In this document: positions 1-13,100 of the stretch, one piece after another
Layout of the letters: every line of letters starts with the position of its first letter
How positions within the stretch are numbered: the first letter of the stretch is position 1
Source of the DNA: Sipunculus nudus
Taxonomy: Eukaryota > Annelida > Sipuncula > Golfingiida > Sipunculidae
Direction of reading: 5' to 3'
DNA length: 64,000 nt
NCBI GenBank assembly: GCA_026874595.1
Contig: CM049309.1
Coordinates: forward strand, 72,648,426 to 72,712,425
Notes under the pieces: model-generated
Databases searched by the model: none
The model's input: the letters and a program-made list of their open reading frames with translations, nothing else
What the model was told of the DNA's origin: nothing
Position numbers and translations under genes: made by a program

Positions 1-686
1 CTGGCCTGAATTATCAACCCCCTGTCCTTGCTTCAGTTACAGCCACTCTCTGCATTTTCCAGTTGATTTGATTACTGAATGAAGTTAATGTTTTAAATAA
101 AAGATGTAAAAAGCTGATTAACATTATATTTACCATGTGCATTGTATTAAATCATGTTATTGTACCAGTGCATACCCCACTGCTGATAAAATAATATAAA
201 GAATAGTATAATAAAAAAGTTCTTGGGATGGTCTGTAATAAAATTGCATTCAGAAAGTGTAATTTTAAATCATGTCATTATTATGGCTATAGTCTGTTCC
301 ACAGTTTGGAGCCCATTGAAATTTGTCAATCTTTTCTCAAACTCACAGATCAGGTCCAGAAATAGTTCAATGAGGCAAAGCCTTAATTAACTGGAATGAA
401 ATCAAAACCATACCTTGTAAAATGTTTAGTAATTCATTAAAATCAAAATCTGAGAAAACAGTATTTTTTTACAACATCTCAGCTAAACTGCTGAAGGCCA
501 GGTCACTGGTCACATGCTCAAACAACTTCATTTAAAAGCTGCTGCTTGGTTGTTTCATGGGTGTCATTAATATTCTAGAAAATGTAATTGTCAAAATGAG
601 GCTGCTAACCCAGGACAGAGGCCATGTCACTTTGCCAAAAGATTCAGAAGGAACAGAAGGTTACAAAATATAAATTGCAAAAATCA
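1..686. other. No gene seen (probable LRRC71-like intron or flank)
   Basis: AT-rich sequence without a supportable exon, RNA gene or named repeat. It lies upstream of the first visible LRRC71-like exon and is probably intronic. Confidence 0.4.
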
Positions 687-2347
687 TTTTTAGCTCAGCT
701 GACTATAAGTCATCTGAGCTATAGTCGTGGTCCATTGCCTGTCGTCCGTCCGTCTGTCCGTCCGTCCGTCTGTCCGTCTGGATGTCCGTCTGGACTGGCA
801 TGTTTTGATACCATTGGACCTACGAATCTGAAATTGGGCATACAGTTAGATGTCCCCAAAATCTCTTACCATGCCAAAAGTTGGGTCAATAGGACTTCGT
901 TCCTTCGAGATATTAAGGAAAAACCTCAATTTTTTATTAGAAATCTATTTTTACACTTCAGGACTGCCTAATATCAAAACCACTCATCTGGTTTTCTTCA
1001 TATTTACCATAAATATTACTCTATATAGTTCCTATGTACATGCCAGAAATTAAGTCAGTATTATCTAATTTTAAAAAGTTATGGGCCCAAACATAATGGA
1101 CTTTGTAAAAAAATTAGGAAAGATATTTGGTCACTTAAGACCAAAAGTGTTAAAGGTAGGGACTTTTTTTCAGTAATACAACTTTAATTAATCAAAATTT
1201 AATGTTATACCAAAAATTCGATCAAAATCTGTTGAATTTTTTTAAATATTGGCAAAAATATAAAAATGGTCCCTTAAATTTTGCCCAACTTTGGCCACAG
1301 CATGTTTTTTTCATGTAAGTACTGTGGATTTAATTTTCACAGCATGTACACATAAGGATTTAATCTGTTAAAATCTGAAATTTGAAAATAAAAGCTGCAA
1401 AATTATGTAAAAAAAATTGCTCGTTATTGAATTTTCTTTGGAGGCTCATGTTGTATTCCCTTACATTGTCAAGCAGTCCACTTTAGTGTCTGTAGGTCAT
1501 TCAGTGCACATCTCTATGCTTCCCAGGCTGTTGGCATAATGTTATGCAATACATCACTAGGGCAAGCCCTCTCTCCACTGAGTTGAGCTTGATCAGGCTG
1601 TCTGCAGTTAATACCATACAAAAGGGAGCCTTTTTCTCTGGCACCCCCCCCCCCCCCACCCCACCCCATTCCGTTTACAGACCTGTACTATGAACTAGAT
1701 GAATCTTAGAATTAACATTTTTTTCAGCAACGAGCAGTAACAACGGAGACCCCTCCCCCAACCCACCCCTTCAATACACAGGACTAATAAACAAGATGAA
1801 TCTTATAATTTTAATGTTAAATAAATTCTTTTTGATGAGACTTTTTTTTTTATTTTTTTAAAGAAAAAAAATTCAGGAATTTAATCCTAATATTCAAATG
1901 TGATAAAATATTAGGATCTAATGTAAGTGCTAACTGACAAGTTTAAGAAGATATAAATACTTTGTAGCATTTCATTCATATCTCTTAAAGTTGGCGGGGC
2001 CTAGGTGTGAATAGGAATATTGGTCAAACTTTGTGGGATTAATTTTTAACTCATATAGCCATATACTTAACTTTTGAAAACTTAATTACCTTCACACATT
2101 ATTTGTTTATGAAATGTTACTTTTATATAACACTTACCGTAGGCCTATTTTTTCTCTTGGTGCATCACTAAATGGTTTAGCTTATGTCCATTATTCTATA
2201 AGTTAAAGAGTTTCAGTTTAGCAGGGCCATTTTCTCATAGCTTTTCTAATGATAATATACATGAAAAACCAAAAGAAATAAATATATTTTGCAGTTACTA
2301 ATATTTTCCAAAATTCAGCTGAGCGATGTGACCCATTGGTCCCTTGT
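687..2347 (+). mobile_element. Helentron-like non-autonomous element, copy A
   Basis: The head at about 690 is TTTAGCTCAGCTGACT, which folds back on the following AGTCATCTGAGCTATAG. A CCGTC-rich stretch (740-790) follows. The tail at 2315-2347 reads TCAGCTGAGCGATG then a decayed TGACCCATTGGTC palindrome and CCTTGTTG. GCTCAGCTGA at the head and TCAGCTGAGC at the tail are exact inverted repeats. The body (about 780-1560) matches 53095-53800 closely. No protein is encoded; the 115-codon ORF at 624-971 is repeat sequence. Short subterminal inverted repeats, a 3' hairpin and T-rich flanks are features known for Helentron-associated elements; the assignment is inference. Confidence 0.6.
1644..1657. 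repeat. Poly-C tract (14 nt)
   Basis: Run of 14 C inside Helentron-like copy A, one of about ten C or G runs of 12 or more in this window. Confidence 0.9.
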
Positions 2348-4120
2348 TGTTTTACATTTCACATTAGGCCTTTGCTCCTTCATCAGTTTTCGTGTCAAAT
2401 TGTGTGATAATATTTAAATTTAAGAGAATAATCGCCCACTTTCAGTGGGCACCCACTGGTGGAACAGACTATATAACTAGTATATGAAAGTCTGGGTTAG
2501 AAAGGCAAGCCAAGGGAGCATGGGTTATGTATATATTATATATTCTTGCTTATGTATAATTCAATATGGCTGATTCTCTACCTTCATTAACTAATCATCA
2601 GTCATAGAATAAACAGTAGTGTACATATGTACATATATGTTATTGTTACTGTTACTTTCATGTTTTACTATACCATGAGAAAAGATCTGTTTTCTTACTT
2701 TAGCTATAGAGACAATAATATGCAGAGATGAATACCTGTCTAAATTACTCTTTCCTTTGACTGGTTTTGTAACATATAATACAAACGCTAATGTGACTTT
2801 TATATTAGTGCAGATATGTAACAGAGTTTCATTTTCCACACTAAAAACATCACAATAATAATCACTTATAAACTTAACATTAGAAATATGCACTTTTGGT
2901 ATAACAGATCTTCTTTATCAAGAAAGGAATTTTGACAAATTGTTCAAGGTCAGTTAATATTGTTAATTACAGATCTTTCATATACCTCAGGTGTCATTTG
3001 ATTTATGATCTTATTTGCATTAGAAGACACATTAAGACTCCAGGAAAATATTTAAACTTTTAAATTTTGTTAGCCTATTACAAGACTTTGTCTTCTATTA
3101 AGAGATTTACTGTAGCTACATCTGAAGGAGTTTTTGTTAATATATTTTAAGTGTGACACATTCTGCATTAAAAAAAGCTAATACATACTTCAATTTTATA
3201 GGATCTTTTCATGTTCAAAAATACTAATATAATGTAAATCTTGATTGATATGAGCTCCACCTTATGTATCTGTACATTGTTTATTATTTTATGTGTGTCT
3301 TCCTGAAATATGTATGAAAAATAAATATACAGTCAGAATAGCTTTGAACAGGAAATAATGGACACATAGTCAGCATAGTAGATAATATTGAAGATTTATA
3401 GTATTATAGCTTGATAATTTCCTTATCTTAAATAAGATATTCCATATTCATGTATCATATATAGGCCTGTGAATTTTCAGGGGGGCTTTGAATAGATTCA
3501 GTTAATTTATCCTTTACCTTCGATTGGATTCTTGATTTACTTGTTACTCAAGTAGTAAATTTCAGACTTTTTTAAGAAAATTTAATGTTTTACCACAATG
3601 GATGTTGTTAAGGAAAAATGTAAGTAAAAGAAAAATGAAGCTTGCCACCCGTTTATTGGCACTATTTTTGTTTATATACAAATTGAGCTCTAAACTGGCG
3701 AGAGTTGCAACTATATCTTGAGCTAATACATAATAGATAATCTTGACATCACAGTGTGCTCTATTAAAGTTGACAGCTTACTGAGGATTTTTGGGTGGTG
3801 CATGCATAAAATAATAATCTGAATGAATCAGTTTGGAGGTTATGAATCATTTACAGTTTAATTTAGGGGTTGCAGTTCAATGCATCAATTAATCAATGTA
3901 TTGTAACACCCCTAATCACATACACATGTACACACAGCAATACTGATGAATGTGCTGATGTTTTGTACTGTTGTGGCTAGTTTGATAAATGTACAACACA
4001 TTCATCATCAAACATGGAGGTGATGCATCAGAAAAAAAACATCTTAACACCAAGGTGTTACACTGTAAATATGCTGCAAAATAGCCTTTTCCAACTAGTG
4101 TTGTTTTACCCTACCTATAG
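2348..4120. other. AT-rich intron or flank, no gene seen
   Basis: Low-complexity AT-rich DNA upstream of the first visible exon. No exon, RNA gene or recognisable repeat could be supported. The minus-strand ORF at 2591-2893 has no recognisable content. Confidence 0.4.
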
Positions 4121-4153
4121 GCGGTCCTTCTCCTAGTGGGCGGGCCTCAGCAG
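4121..4153 (+). CDS. LRRC71: LRRC71-like microexon 1 (33 nt)
   Basis: Preceded by ACCTATAG and followed by the strong donor GTGAGTGACA. The exon starts with two bases that complete a codon and ends with one base, so it is phase-neutral. In that frame it reads GPSPSGRASA plus a split Ala codon. It shares 23 of 33 positions and the same ten-base donor with the exon at 5715. No stop occurs in this frame, although another frame has TAG. Confidence 0.5.
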
Positions 4154-7100
4154 GTGAGTGACATGTTTGATGGACATATTCTGGCACCGCCCTGTAGAGG
4201 AACTCACTTGGACCAGTGTATTTCTGTCATTAAGAAATCCTGGTACATTACATGTAGTGCTATCATCAGAGATCTTGATCACTCATGAATGAAAATAATT
4301 CCAACATGATTGTATTAATTATATACTTTCTTCTAATCTATACTATGAGGAAAGGTTGTGAGGGTAAACTAGTAAATGGCTAAGTTTCCTGTATTACATA
4401 ATTTTCTTTCATTCATATCAATTTATTTTTATTCACAGCTTGGCAGGAAGTTATATTAACAGATATTGAAATAACCATCTAAAGCTTTTCTTTTATTTGC
4501 AAAGATGTATTGTTATGTTAAAACATTAATCCAACCTGCATTTTCAAATTTCCCCTCAATGATGTAGTCATCATAAGACATATTCCCTAAGACAGTATCC
4601 TCCCAGATATCCATTTCTTAGTCATGTCTACTTGTGCCTTTATCACTTTTATATGTGGATCTTCTAAAGGCATTTGATTATTACAGTTATTGTACAAGAT
4701 TTAGTATATTATTACAGTAATAGGGCACCTATGCCAGTGGGGTTTTTGGGGGGGGGGGGGTCAATAAGGAGACATCATAAGTTCTTTAATCCAACTGCCC
4801 ACTCTCTGTGCCTGATTTTAAGACCTCTCCCACTTAAATTAAGCCAACTTGTATTAGTGATTTCACTTGATTTTCTTATTCAGTATATGGCTGTTTGAGA
4901 CCCCCCCCCCCCCCCACCCCAAAATAATATTGTACTTTCACCACTTTCCAAAAACTATTGTCTGCCACATACGGTGATCATAGGGTTAATCATTCCAGAA
5001 TATTTATTTATTGTATATATCAGTGAAATAAATTAATATCTTTCTATCAGAATGTTATAATAACTAGCGGTATACCCATAATTTTGACATGCGACCTGTG
5101 ACATCCAGGTTTTAGTGTGTACACAGAATGGCAGCTCCCATGAGTGGTTTTGAGAAACTGGGAGAAATAAATTTGTCATTGTTAGTTAAGAGCGCAGGGT
5201 TGAAGCATGAAAGTACCTTGAGAACAGCATCCAGGCAAGAATCAGTCTGCTGAGAGAATAAGGTGGCAGGTCGATGTGTATTAGCAAAGTTTACTGCGGA
5301 ATAACACTTTTTGGACCATGCCTATCCTCAAATTGTAGTAGGATTACTGCTTATTAACCAAGCTGATTATTATACATTGATAATGATAATCTTTTATCAT
5401 ATCATTCCAGTAACCATATTTATCCTTACTTCATCCTTACACTTAGTATTTAGTGCACATGATTACAGAATGAACTATGTTAGTGATTAATGTCATTGAT
5501 TTAGCTCTCTTCATCATCAAATATAACTCCCCTGGACATTGTATTTATCAAATTGATAAACAAATTAAAAAATTAACTTGTAGGACATATCCCATCATGT
5601 TCAAAAGTATCCATTCATTTTACTGGACACCAGTGATTATAGCACAGCCAGTGTATATCTGAATGCAGCTTTCATTTACAATCAAATATGACTTAGTGCC
5701 ATTTGCTTTAATAGCTGGTCCCACCTCAAGTGGGCGGGGCTCTGGAGGTGAGTGACAATCTGTCAATTGCAGTGTCACATTTATGCATCATGCATTGTTT
5801 CTTTCAATCCATTGGAAAATGTTTACTTGTTGCAGCAATTGCCCCTTTCGAACCGTTGGATATTACAGTTTTAAGCATTCACTGTTATGTTGCTGCATGA
5901 AACTTCACTTTTAGCCCAGTAATATTACTTACACCTTAAAAAGCTTTGCACTGTTATGTGTTAGGTGAACATTTCCTAAGGAATTGAAATAATACACATG
6001 GTCATATCTGCTTGCCATTTATATGTGTATCAGTCTAAAATTCCATATAATTTTCACATTATATAACTGCTTAAATTTATTTTTAACTTAATCATTGGTT
6101 TATTAAGTTCTTTTTTTATTTGAGGCTGTTGACTTTTTATAACTTAACCTTAACATAATATATTTATTTCATTTTGATGCATGACTTGCTGAAGAAGTTT
6201 TCACTGTGTAATATTAGAGTAACAAACTGTAATACATATTTCTCTATGTATGAGTGTTGTATGAGATGTGATAAGTTCAATGGACGTTTGCAAGAAACTA
6301 TGAAGAGAGCTCACTGTAAATTGAATTAATGCATTTAGTTAAGACAATATCAGCCAGTGACATGCAAAGAATATTTTAAGATGCTCTGGATACTGTGGTT
6401 GGCTTCATATCTGCTGGGTTAAATTTTCATGATTTTCCCTTTTTCAGTGTTTCATGAGGGGTCAGTTTTGTGGATCTCCCCATACAGTAATGAACACAGT
6501 CTATTCATTATTAAATTAATTATTTAATATGCACACAAAATATTAACAATTTCACTAAGACCCAAGAAAACATCCTATTTCATTTTTGTAAATCATTTTA
6601 TATAAGATCATAAATAATATCAGTCTTTGGGTTACAAGTAAAATATAAGATCTTATATTTAACACTACAAATGTTAATTCTAAGGAATGCAAGCCTCTGC
6701 CATGTGGGTGGTCTCTATTGTGGGACACTCCCCAACTCCTGTTTGCATCCACTTACTCAGCCCATATACCCAGGTTCATTTGTGCATAAGTGACTGTACA
6801 TTTGTGAATATTCCTTGATGACATTCCTTGATCTGGATCATGTGCCAGATCCACACCAAAATCTGATGAATTCTTTATTTGCCCATTCCCCAAATGCCCA
6901 GAAAGTTCATGATATTCTGTTCATGATTGCATGAGTTATGTTGTAAACAAACACAAACACACAAATGGGGACGAACACATACCCTCATGGCAGGGGCAAT
7001 TAATTATATCAGTCTTTTGCTTTTTGACTTAGAATGCTACAGACAAAGATGATGTACACAGGATGCAGCTGAGGTTATACAGGGTCAATAACTGTTCATC

Positions 7101-10100
7101 TGCGAAGATGGGTATATTTTCCAAAGAAAGTTTTATTTTCATAATAATTTATCCCTTTTGTGAATATCACAAATTTTTAACCCTTGTGAGCAGAAAGCCA
7201 ACCACAGTATGTGACAATATGTAAAGCTGAGGAGTTTATATGAGACTTGTGATGTAACCACCTAGGTTAAAGCATACTGAGAAAGTTAAACTCTGTGCCT
7301 CACACTGTTTCATTCTGCTTTGGGTGAATAAATATAGGTTTTAAAATGTTACTCTAATGCATTATGAAAAGATATTTCATTATATGGATCATTCCAAATT
7401 AAGTTATACTTACTTCATTTGGTACATTTGCCTCTGTCTATCTAAAGATAAATGTCTAGAAAAAAATACTTAGAAGCATGAATGGACAGTGATAAGTGAA
7501 ACAGAGTATACACATTGCTTTACTAGTAAATGAGCTTAAATATGCAGCAGTATGTAGAATGCTAATCAGTTCACCTGCTGAACATTTACTGCCCAAACTT
7601 GGGTCATGGTGTTTTTTGTGGTAAACAATTTTTTCAGTCTGGTCATATAATAAACCATAAAGATTATTTGTTGTGTTTCATGATCATGAGTTTTTGGCAT
7701 CTTGACAGATTTTGGACATAATGTACTGGGTATATTCTTAAGTATATTTACTTAAAACAAAATTTCCTAATTTTAGTAAATTTTGCATTAAGAAAAATTA
7801 ATCCATTTTGTGTTTTATGCTTAATGCATGGACTGCATCATGGAAGCACCATGCAGTTCTTCTGATAATTAATCAATATTATAATGGACAGTGGTCTTAC
7901 TCAAACTTTTTCATGGTACTATCATCTGTGACCACACCTGGGATATGCAAATATTGGTTTTAAATTGGTGGGAATGATGCCAGTTGTGTCCTAAGGGGGT
8001 CATTTTCCATACTTCCCCATAAATACTGAGAAATTTAACATTTATATAGAACAGGCTATATTGCTGCGCCATTTGTAAGAAACTGATTGTGTATCCATTG
8101 GGTGAACTTGTAGACCCATCATTTGTTTTTGGAATGAAACTAAACTGGTCTTCAAGTTGAAAAAAATAATGACCTGAAAATAAGCTGGTACATATAAATT
8201 ACATACCTGGCTTCCAACCTCAGGTTAAACCATGATCATGGAAAACGGGCCACACATAATTACAAGCAGCCTATAGTATTAGTAAAGACGCTCTAGATAC
8301 CTGTATTTTATGTAAATTAAGCAACAACTCGGATGAGCAGGATGAGCAGTGCCATGGACCAGATATCTCTTGAGGGGTCGGACACGTCATCAGAGGGTAC
8401 ACAGGTGGCATGCCCATCATGTGGTGGTCACTCAAACAGTCTCGTTGTTATGATTACAAACAGAAATGCACTGCACTATGTTACACTAAGACCTACTTAA
8501 GGCTCTGTCTCTTTTGAAATACACACTAGTTTGTCAGTACCATATGTTAACTTTTTGTCAGATATATATTATATTGTACATTAACAGGGGGCAGATTAAG
8601 TGGGACGCTGAGGATGTACACCCACCTTTATTTTACCTTAAAATATTGAAAATAGAATTCATGCTTGATACTGAAAAAACATCCAAATTGCTTCTCACTT
8701 CATTTATTTCCCTAATTTCTGAAGAAGATAGTTATTTAAAATGTCTACTTGCTTTCCCAGCACACTGGTTCACCTTGGTCAGGGTGTTGCTGCCACCCCC
8801 ACCCCCCTTTTTTAAGTCCTTTTGGCCCCTTTGGAGTAAAACGTAGCCTTTATTTTAGGGCAAAATGATGAAATCTATAAAACCTCTTTTTATGTGTTGA
8901 TGACAGGTTTTAACCATTGGATCATAATTTAGCCCATGCATATAAAACCTGAAATATCAGTGAGGGCTTATGAAAACATGTTATTCTCATCATTTGGTTA
9001 CCTTTGTTCTAATAATAGCTTTCAATAATAGCTAGTGCCATTAACAGTCCATGGACCTATCTTCTAGACCCCCCCCCCCCCCACTTAAATGCTGTTTTCA
9101 GTATCATCGTATAAGAGAGCCTTGGCTAGGTTTTACAATGTCACTACGGCTGTTCAAGTATTTGATTTCATACACACAATCTACAATGTAGGCATTAATG
9201 CACATATTTCATGGTGTCATCAAGCCTACTTTTAAAAGAATATGTCACATTAAAGGAATCACACTCCATATTTTCCCTGTATATCTCTTATTGAATCAGG
9301 TATATAAGCATCACAAAAGTTATATGCATGCTTTGTGACAGTTATTTTATAATTGTTAACAGTTGTCTTAAAATAAGCTAGAGTACTGTCCATGCTAAAG
9401 ATGCATGTTTATAATGACAACTTAAGGTACACTCAAGGAAGCCACCATGCATTAAAGCACAATATAACCAATGTCTGTATGGTCCCCATATGCCAAAAAA
9501 TTTATATTTTGCCTCACATCTGTTAAGAATTATCTTTATATTATATTTGTATTTTTTTCAGATGCCTTTCATCTCGCCAGTTTTTCATATATTGGATATC
9601 ATATCGTGTAATATAATGCCATAATATTTCAGTCAGTAATGAAATATTCACGGTATTCTAATTGTTTTAATTAAATTTATGTGCAATTAGAAAAGCCTGT
9701 GTAGTGTATACATCTGCCAACAGGTGTCTCTTTATGCCATAATTTGTACTTTATGTAAGTGTATGTCCACTGCTTGCTGGCCAGTAAATAACTTTATTTA
9801 GCATGTGCTGCAGATGCCAAACTTACTACTCAACTTTTTTCCCCAGTTTAATACAATATGTAGTAACTTAAGAAAAAAGTCTTCTTTTATTTCCATTAAA
9901 TAGGTTCACTCAGTCACTGTAAAGGAATGCACTTACTGTATCAAATGTACATGTGAAACACATTATTTTTTTTAATTCAAGGAGATGCATGAATTGTTAC
10001 ATCCTTGTACTAATCCATTTTATACTAATTAGTGTATTTACATCAGTAACAATGATATACAGGTAGTGTGTAAATATGAATAAAATATACAGCGGGAGAG

Positions 10101-13100
10101 AGAAATACAAAAAAGTGTATATTATGACAAAGTAAACTGCATTTTTTTATGATGCAACTTTTTATTAAACTTTTCAGAAGATAGCTATTGTACAAAATCA
10201 TAGGTTCTTTATATGTCATTAAAGGCCCACTATATTGTTTGATAAATAAAAAAAAGAGGATTTTGATTACCAGTATATTTCTTATATTAATAAACATATC
10301 AGTATGAAGGTATATCTAATATCAGTAAACCATTATAAGTCTGCCAGCTCTACACAGCTGGTCACTGAGGATTTTCATGATTTTAATATATTATTTCATC
10401 TCCTTATGCTTCTTTACAGCATCTGTGGTTGCAGATGGAGGGAAGACAACAACCAAGAAAAGTGAGAAAGGCAAGAAAGCACAGAAAAATACAGTGCCAA
10501 CAGAACAGGAGGTAAGATGTACTGGGATTCTTTTAAATACTCATTCTGATATTACACTCATATATTTCTAGACTTTTGTTGGGGATATCAGTTTTTATCC
10601 TGAATGGTCCTTAACTGTTCATATCTGCTTCATATATCCAGGCCAGGACTTTCAGGAACATGAGGGTAGGCGTTCCAACACACTAAATGCCTAGGATGAA
10701 ATAATCAAGTTTAAAGCTGGCTCTAATAGCAGTCATTGACCACTGCCTACAAACTCAAACTATATTGTCAATTGTGCAAACAACGAGCTGACAACTGATA
10801 GGTGATCCTTATGTCATATATTGGTATAATTATATAATGACATGGTATACAAAAGTTTATATGATAATGATTTACATTCTTTAAACATGTGATAAGCATT
10901 ACATTACCTTCTAATTTCGACACAGATCCCCTCCCATGGGACACTCTAAAGCCCTTGGGACTCTCCAAAATTTTGGCCTGCACATCCCAGACTCCACCCA
11001 GTTGTTTCTTCCTATAGAAGGTCCTGCAAGGCTTACTTATAAATTGCATGCCAGGTTTGTTCCTTCCAGTTGGTTTTGACCCTAGTGTAACCCTGGGCCA
11101 GCCAACCCTCATTTGTGCCTACTATCATACTGTATCATCAGTGAAAGGTTTACTATTCAGCCATTGGAACTAATTTCTGTTGCCTAGCTAAACTTTAAAG
11201 GGACCTCTTCACATACCAGGTATATTAAGAGAAATATACATGAAATATAATGTATTCTCCTTGAAATATTACAGTATCTGTAAATAATTTGTTCTAAAAC
11301 AATTTGCTTACTCCCTTCACCAGGCACAATCAGTTGCACAAAACATAAACATAGCATGCATGCCATCTGGGTGTTGTACCATGCAACATTACAAATCAAG
11401 ATTTTTGTGCATCAGACTGGCATTTTTTCTGTTTTTTCTTTCATGTTTATTCTCCTTGTTTGGAATTGTTGTGCATATGCAAGATTATATCTCTGTTCAC
11501 GCAGTCTTGTAGAATGTTAATGTAATTATATGATCTTTGATATTACAGCCAGAAACTCCTGAGCTTATCAACCCACTAATGACCACTGTGAACCGTATGG
11601 ACAGTGGTAAACTCATGGTGTGTGGAAACCTGACTCTGATCAGCCTAAACCTGGCCCGTGAGTTGCTAGAGTTTAATTCAATGAATATAAGTTTTATTAT
11701 GAGGCTGAGCACTATATGTATAACCCAAACAGCTATGGACTTGGATAGTAGAACTCAGGTACTGTAAATTCTCAAGTATTAGCCACATACCTATTGAAAG
11801 CCGCACCCAGACTTTCTATACCCAGTCCATGATGCACTTAGAAAAGAATCTGGAGTAACTCCTTTAAAGCTGCTTCTATATTTCCGGTGCAAGATCCCAA
11901 TTGGCTGATTCATGATAATATAAATTAAAAGACTATATACAGAGTCTGCAGATGAGTACTGAGTACCTCTGGAAGTGAATAATTATTACTTTCAGGTATA
12001 CCTTCATTTGCTCTATTTTGGGTAGAAGTATGTATTAATCTGAGAATGGTTTTAGGGGTATATATCAATCCAGCTTCTTTGCAGCTATTAAGCAGAAATT
12101 TAGTAAAGTGATTGTTTAAAACTATGAATTTTCACTGTATATGAAATAGCTCGTCTTTTTTTCTCAGCTGTATGCATAATAAAATGTTTACCCTTTTTTG
12201 TTGAAGATAATCAAAATCATTACTTGTTCTTACATTTTATCTATTTCTCTTACTTTGTAGTTACATCAGCTCACCACAATACTTAGATAAATAAGTGAGA
12301 TATCACTGGTATTTTATGATTGTTATTTCAGATAATCGTATAACTGAGGCAGGGTTAGTCAAGTTCTTAGATGGTATTGCATATCAAACAACAGGCCAAC
12401 TTGACCCAGACACTAAGAGGCTTGGCCCAGGACTGATGAGGCTAGCTGTACATGTAAGTGTTATACATATTATCCAAATAAAAATGAAATACATATGAAT
12501 AAAGGCAACAGGCTATGGTTTAAACAAGGACTGTCCAAGGATTGTTTGTACAAGGATTGGTTAAAAGAAAAGCTGTGAAAAGTGTTCTAGGTAACATTTG
12601 ATTAAAATTTAGTTCAATATCGTCCACCTTATCACCATATTAAAAATGCATATAAATCTGAATTCATAAAATGTTTTGAGTATTGGATATTTTACTGGTT
12701 TATTGATATGATATTTAATATGAGTTTAGCCTGATGTACCAAATAAAGCCCTTCCAGCATAATTTATAACTTTATATTTCTAATCTATTTATCAGGTGAT
12801 ATTTCTTCTATTTGGTGTTTACTCTGTATTTTCTTATTTGGATATTATTGTCCCCCACTTCCACAGAATGGGAGACATTGATTTTGGTTTGTCTGTCTGT
12901 CCCTCTGTCTGTCCGTCCGTCAGGATTTTGTTATCATGCAATTTATTCAATTTCATTCAAATTTGGTTCAGTGATTACTCTTATGCATTCCTTGGTTAGG
13001 ATTGGTTTTGGAGTGTCTGTCTGAAAATTTATGATCACCATCTCCAAAACAAAACACAATTTTCCCTTTTGTTCCAATTCACAACAAAAATTATGACATG

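Larger units (their letters stand above)
4154..5714 (+). other. LRRC71-like intron
   Basis: Intron between the two microexons. It holds a G13 run at 4748-4760, a C15 run at 4901-4915, and one copy of a dispersed repeat at about 5065-5270 that recurs at about 49226-49415. Confidence 0.45.

Noticed and set aside
624-1053. Overlapping 115- and 67-codon plus-strand ORFs
   Set aside because: They read through the Helentron-like head and the CCGTC stretch (giving Pro-Ser-Val repeats) and recur at 52979-53372 in copy B; repeat sequence, not a gene.
1980-2025. Possible third copy of the 33-nt microexon (GTTGGCGGGGCCTAGGTGTG)
   Set aside because: Only about 15 bases resemble the microexons, it lies inside Helentron-like copy A, and no acceptor gives a matching phase-neutral exon.
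7031-7110. Possible extra LRRC71-like exon after GACTTAG
   Set aside because: Open in only one frame, which does not match the split-codon phase of the neighbouring exons; composition is not distinctive.
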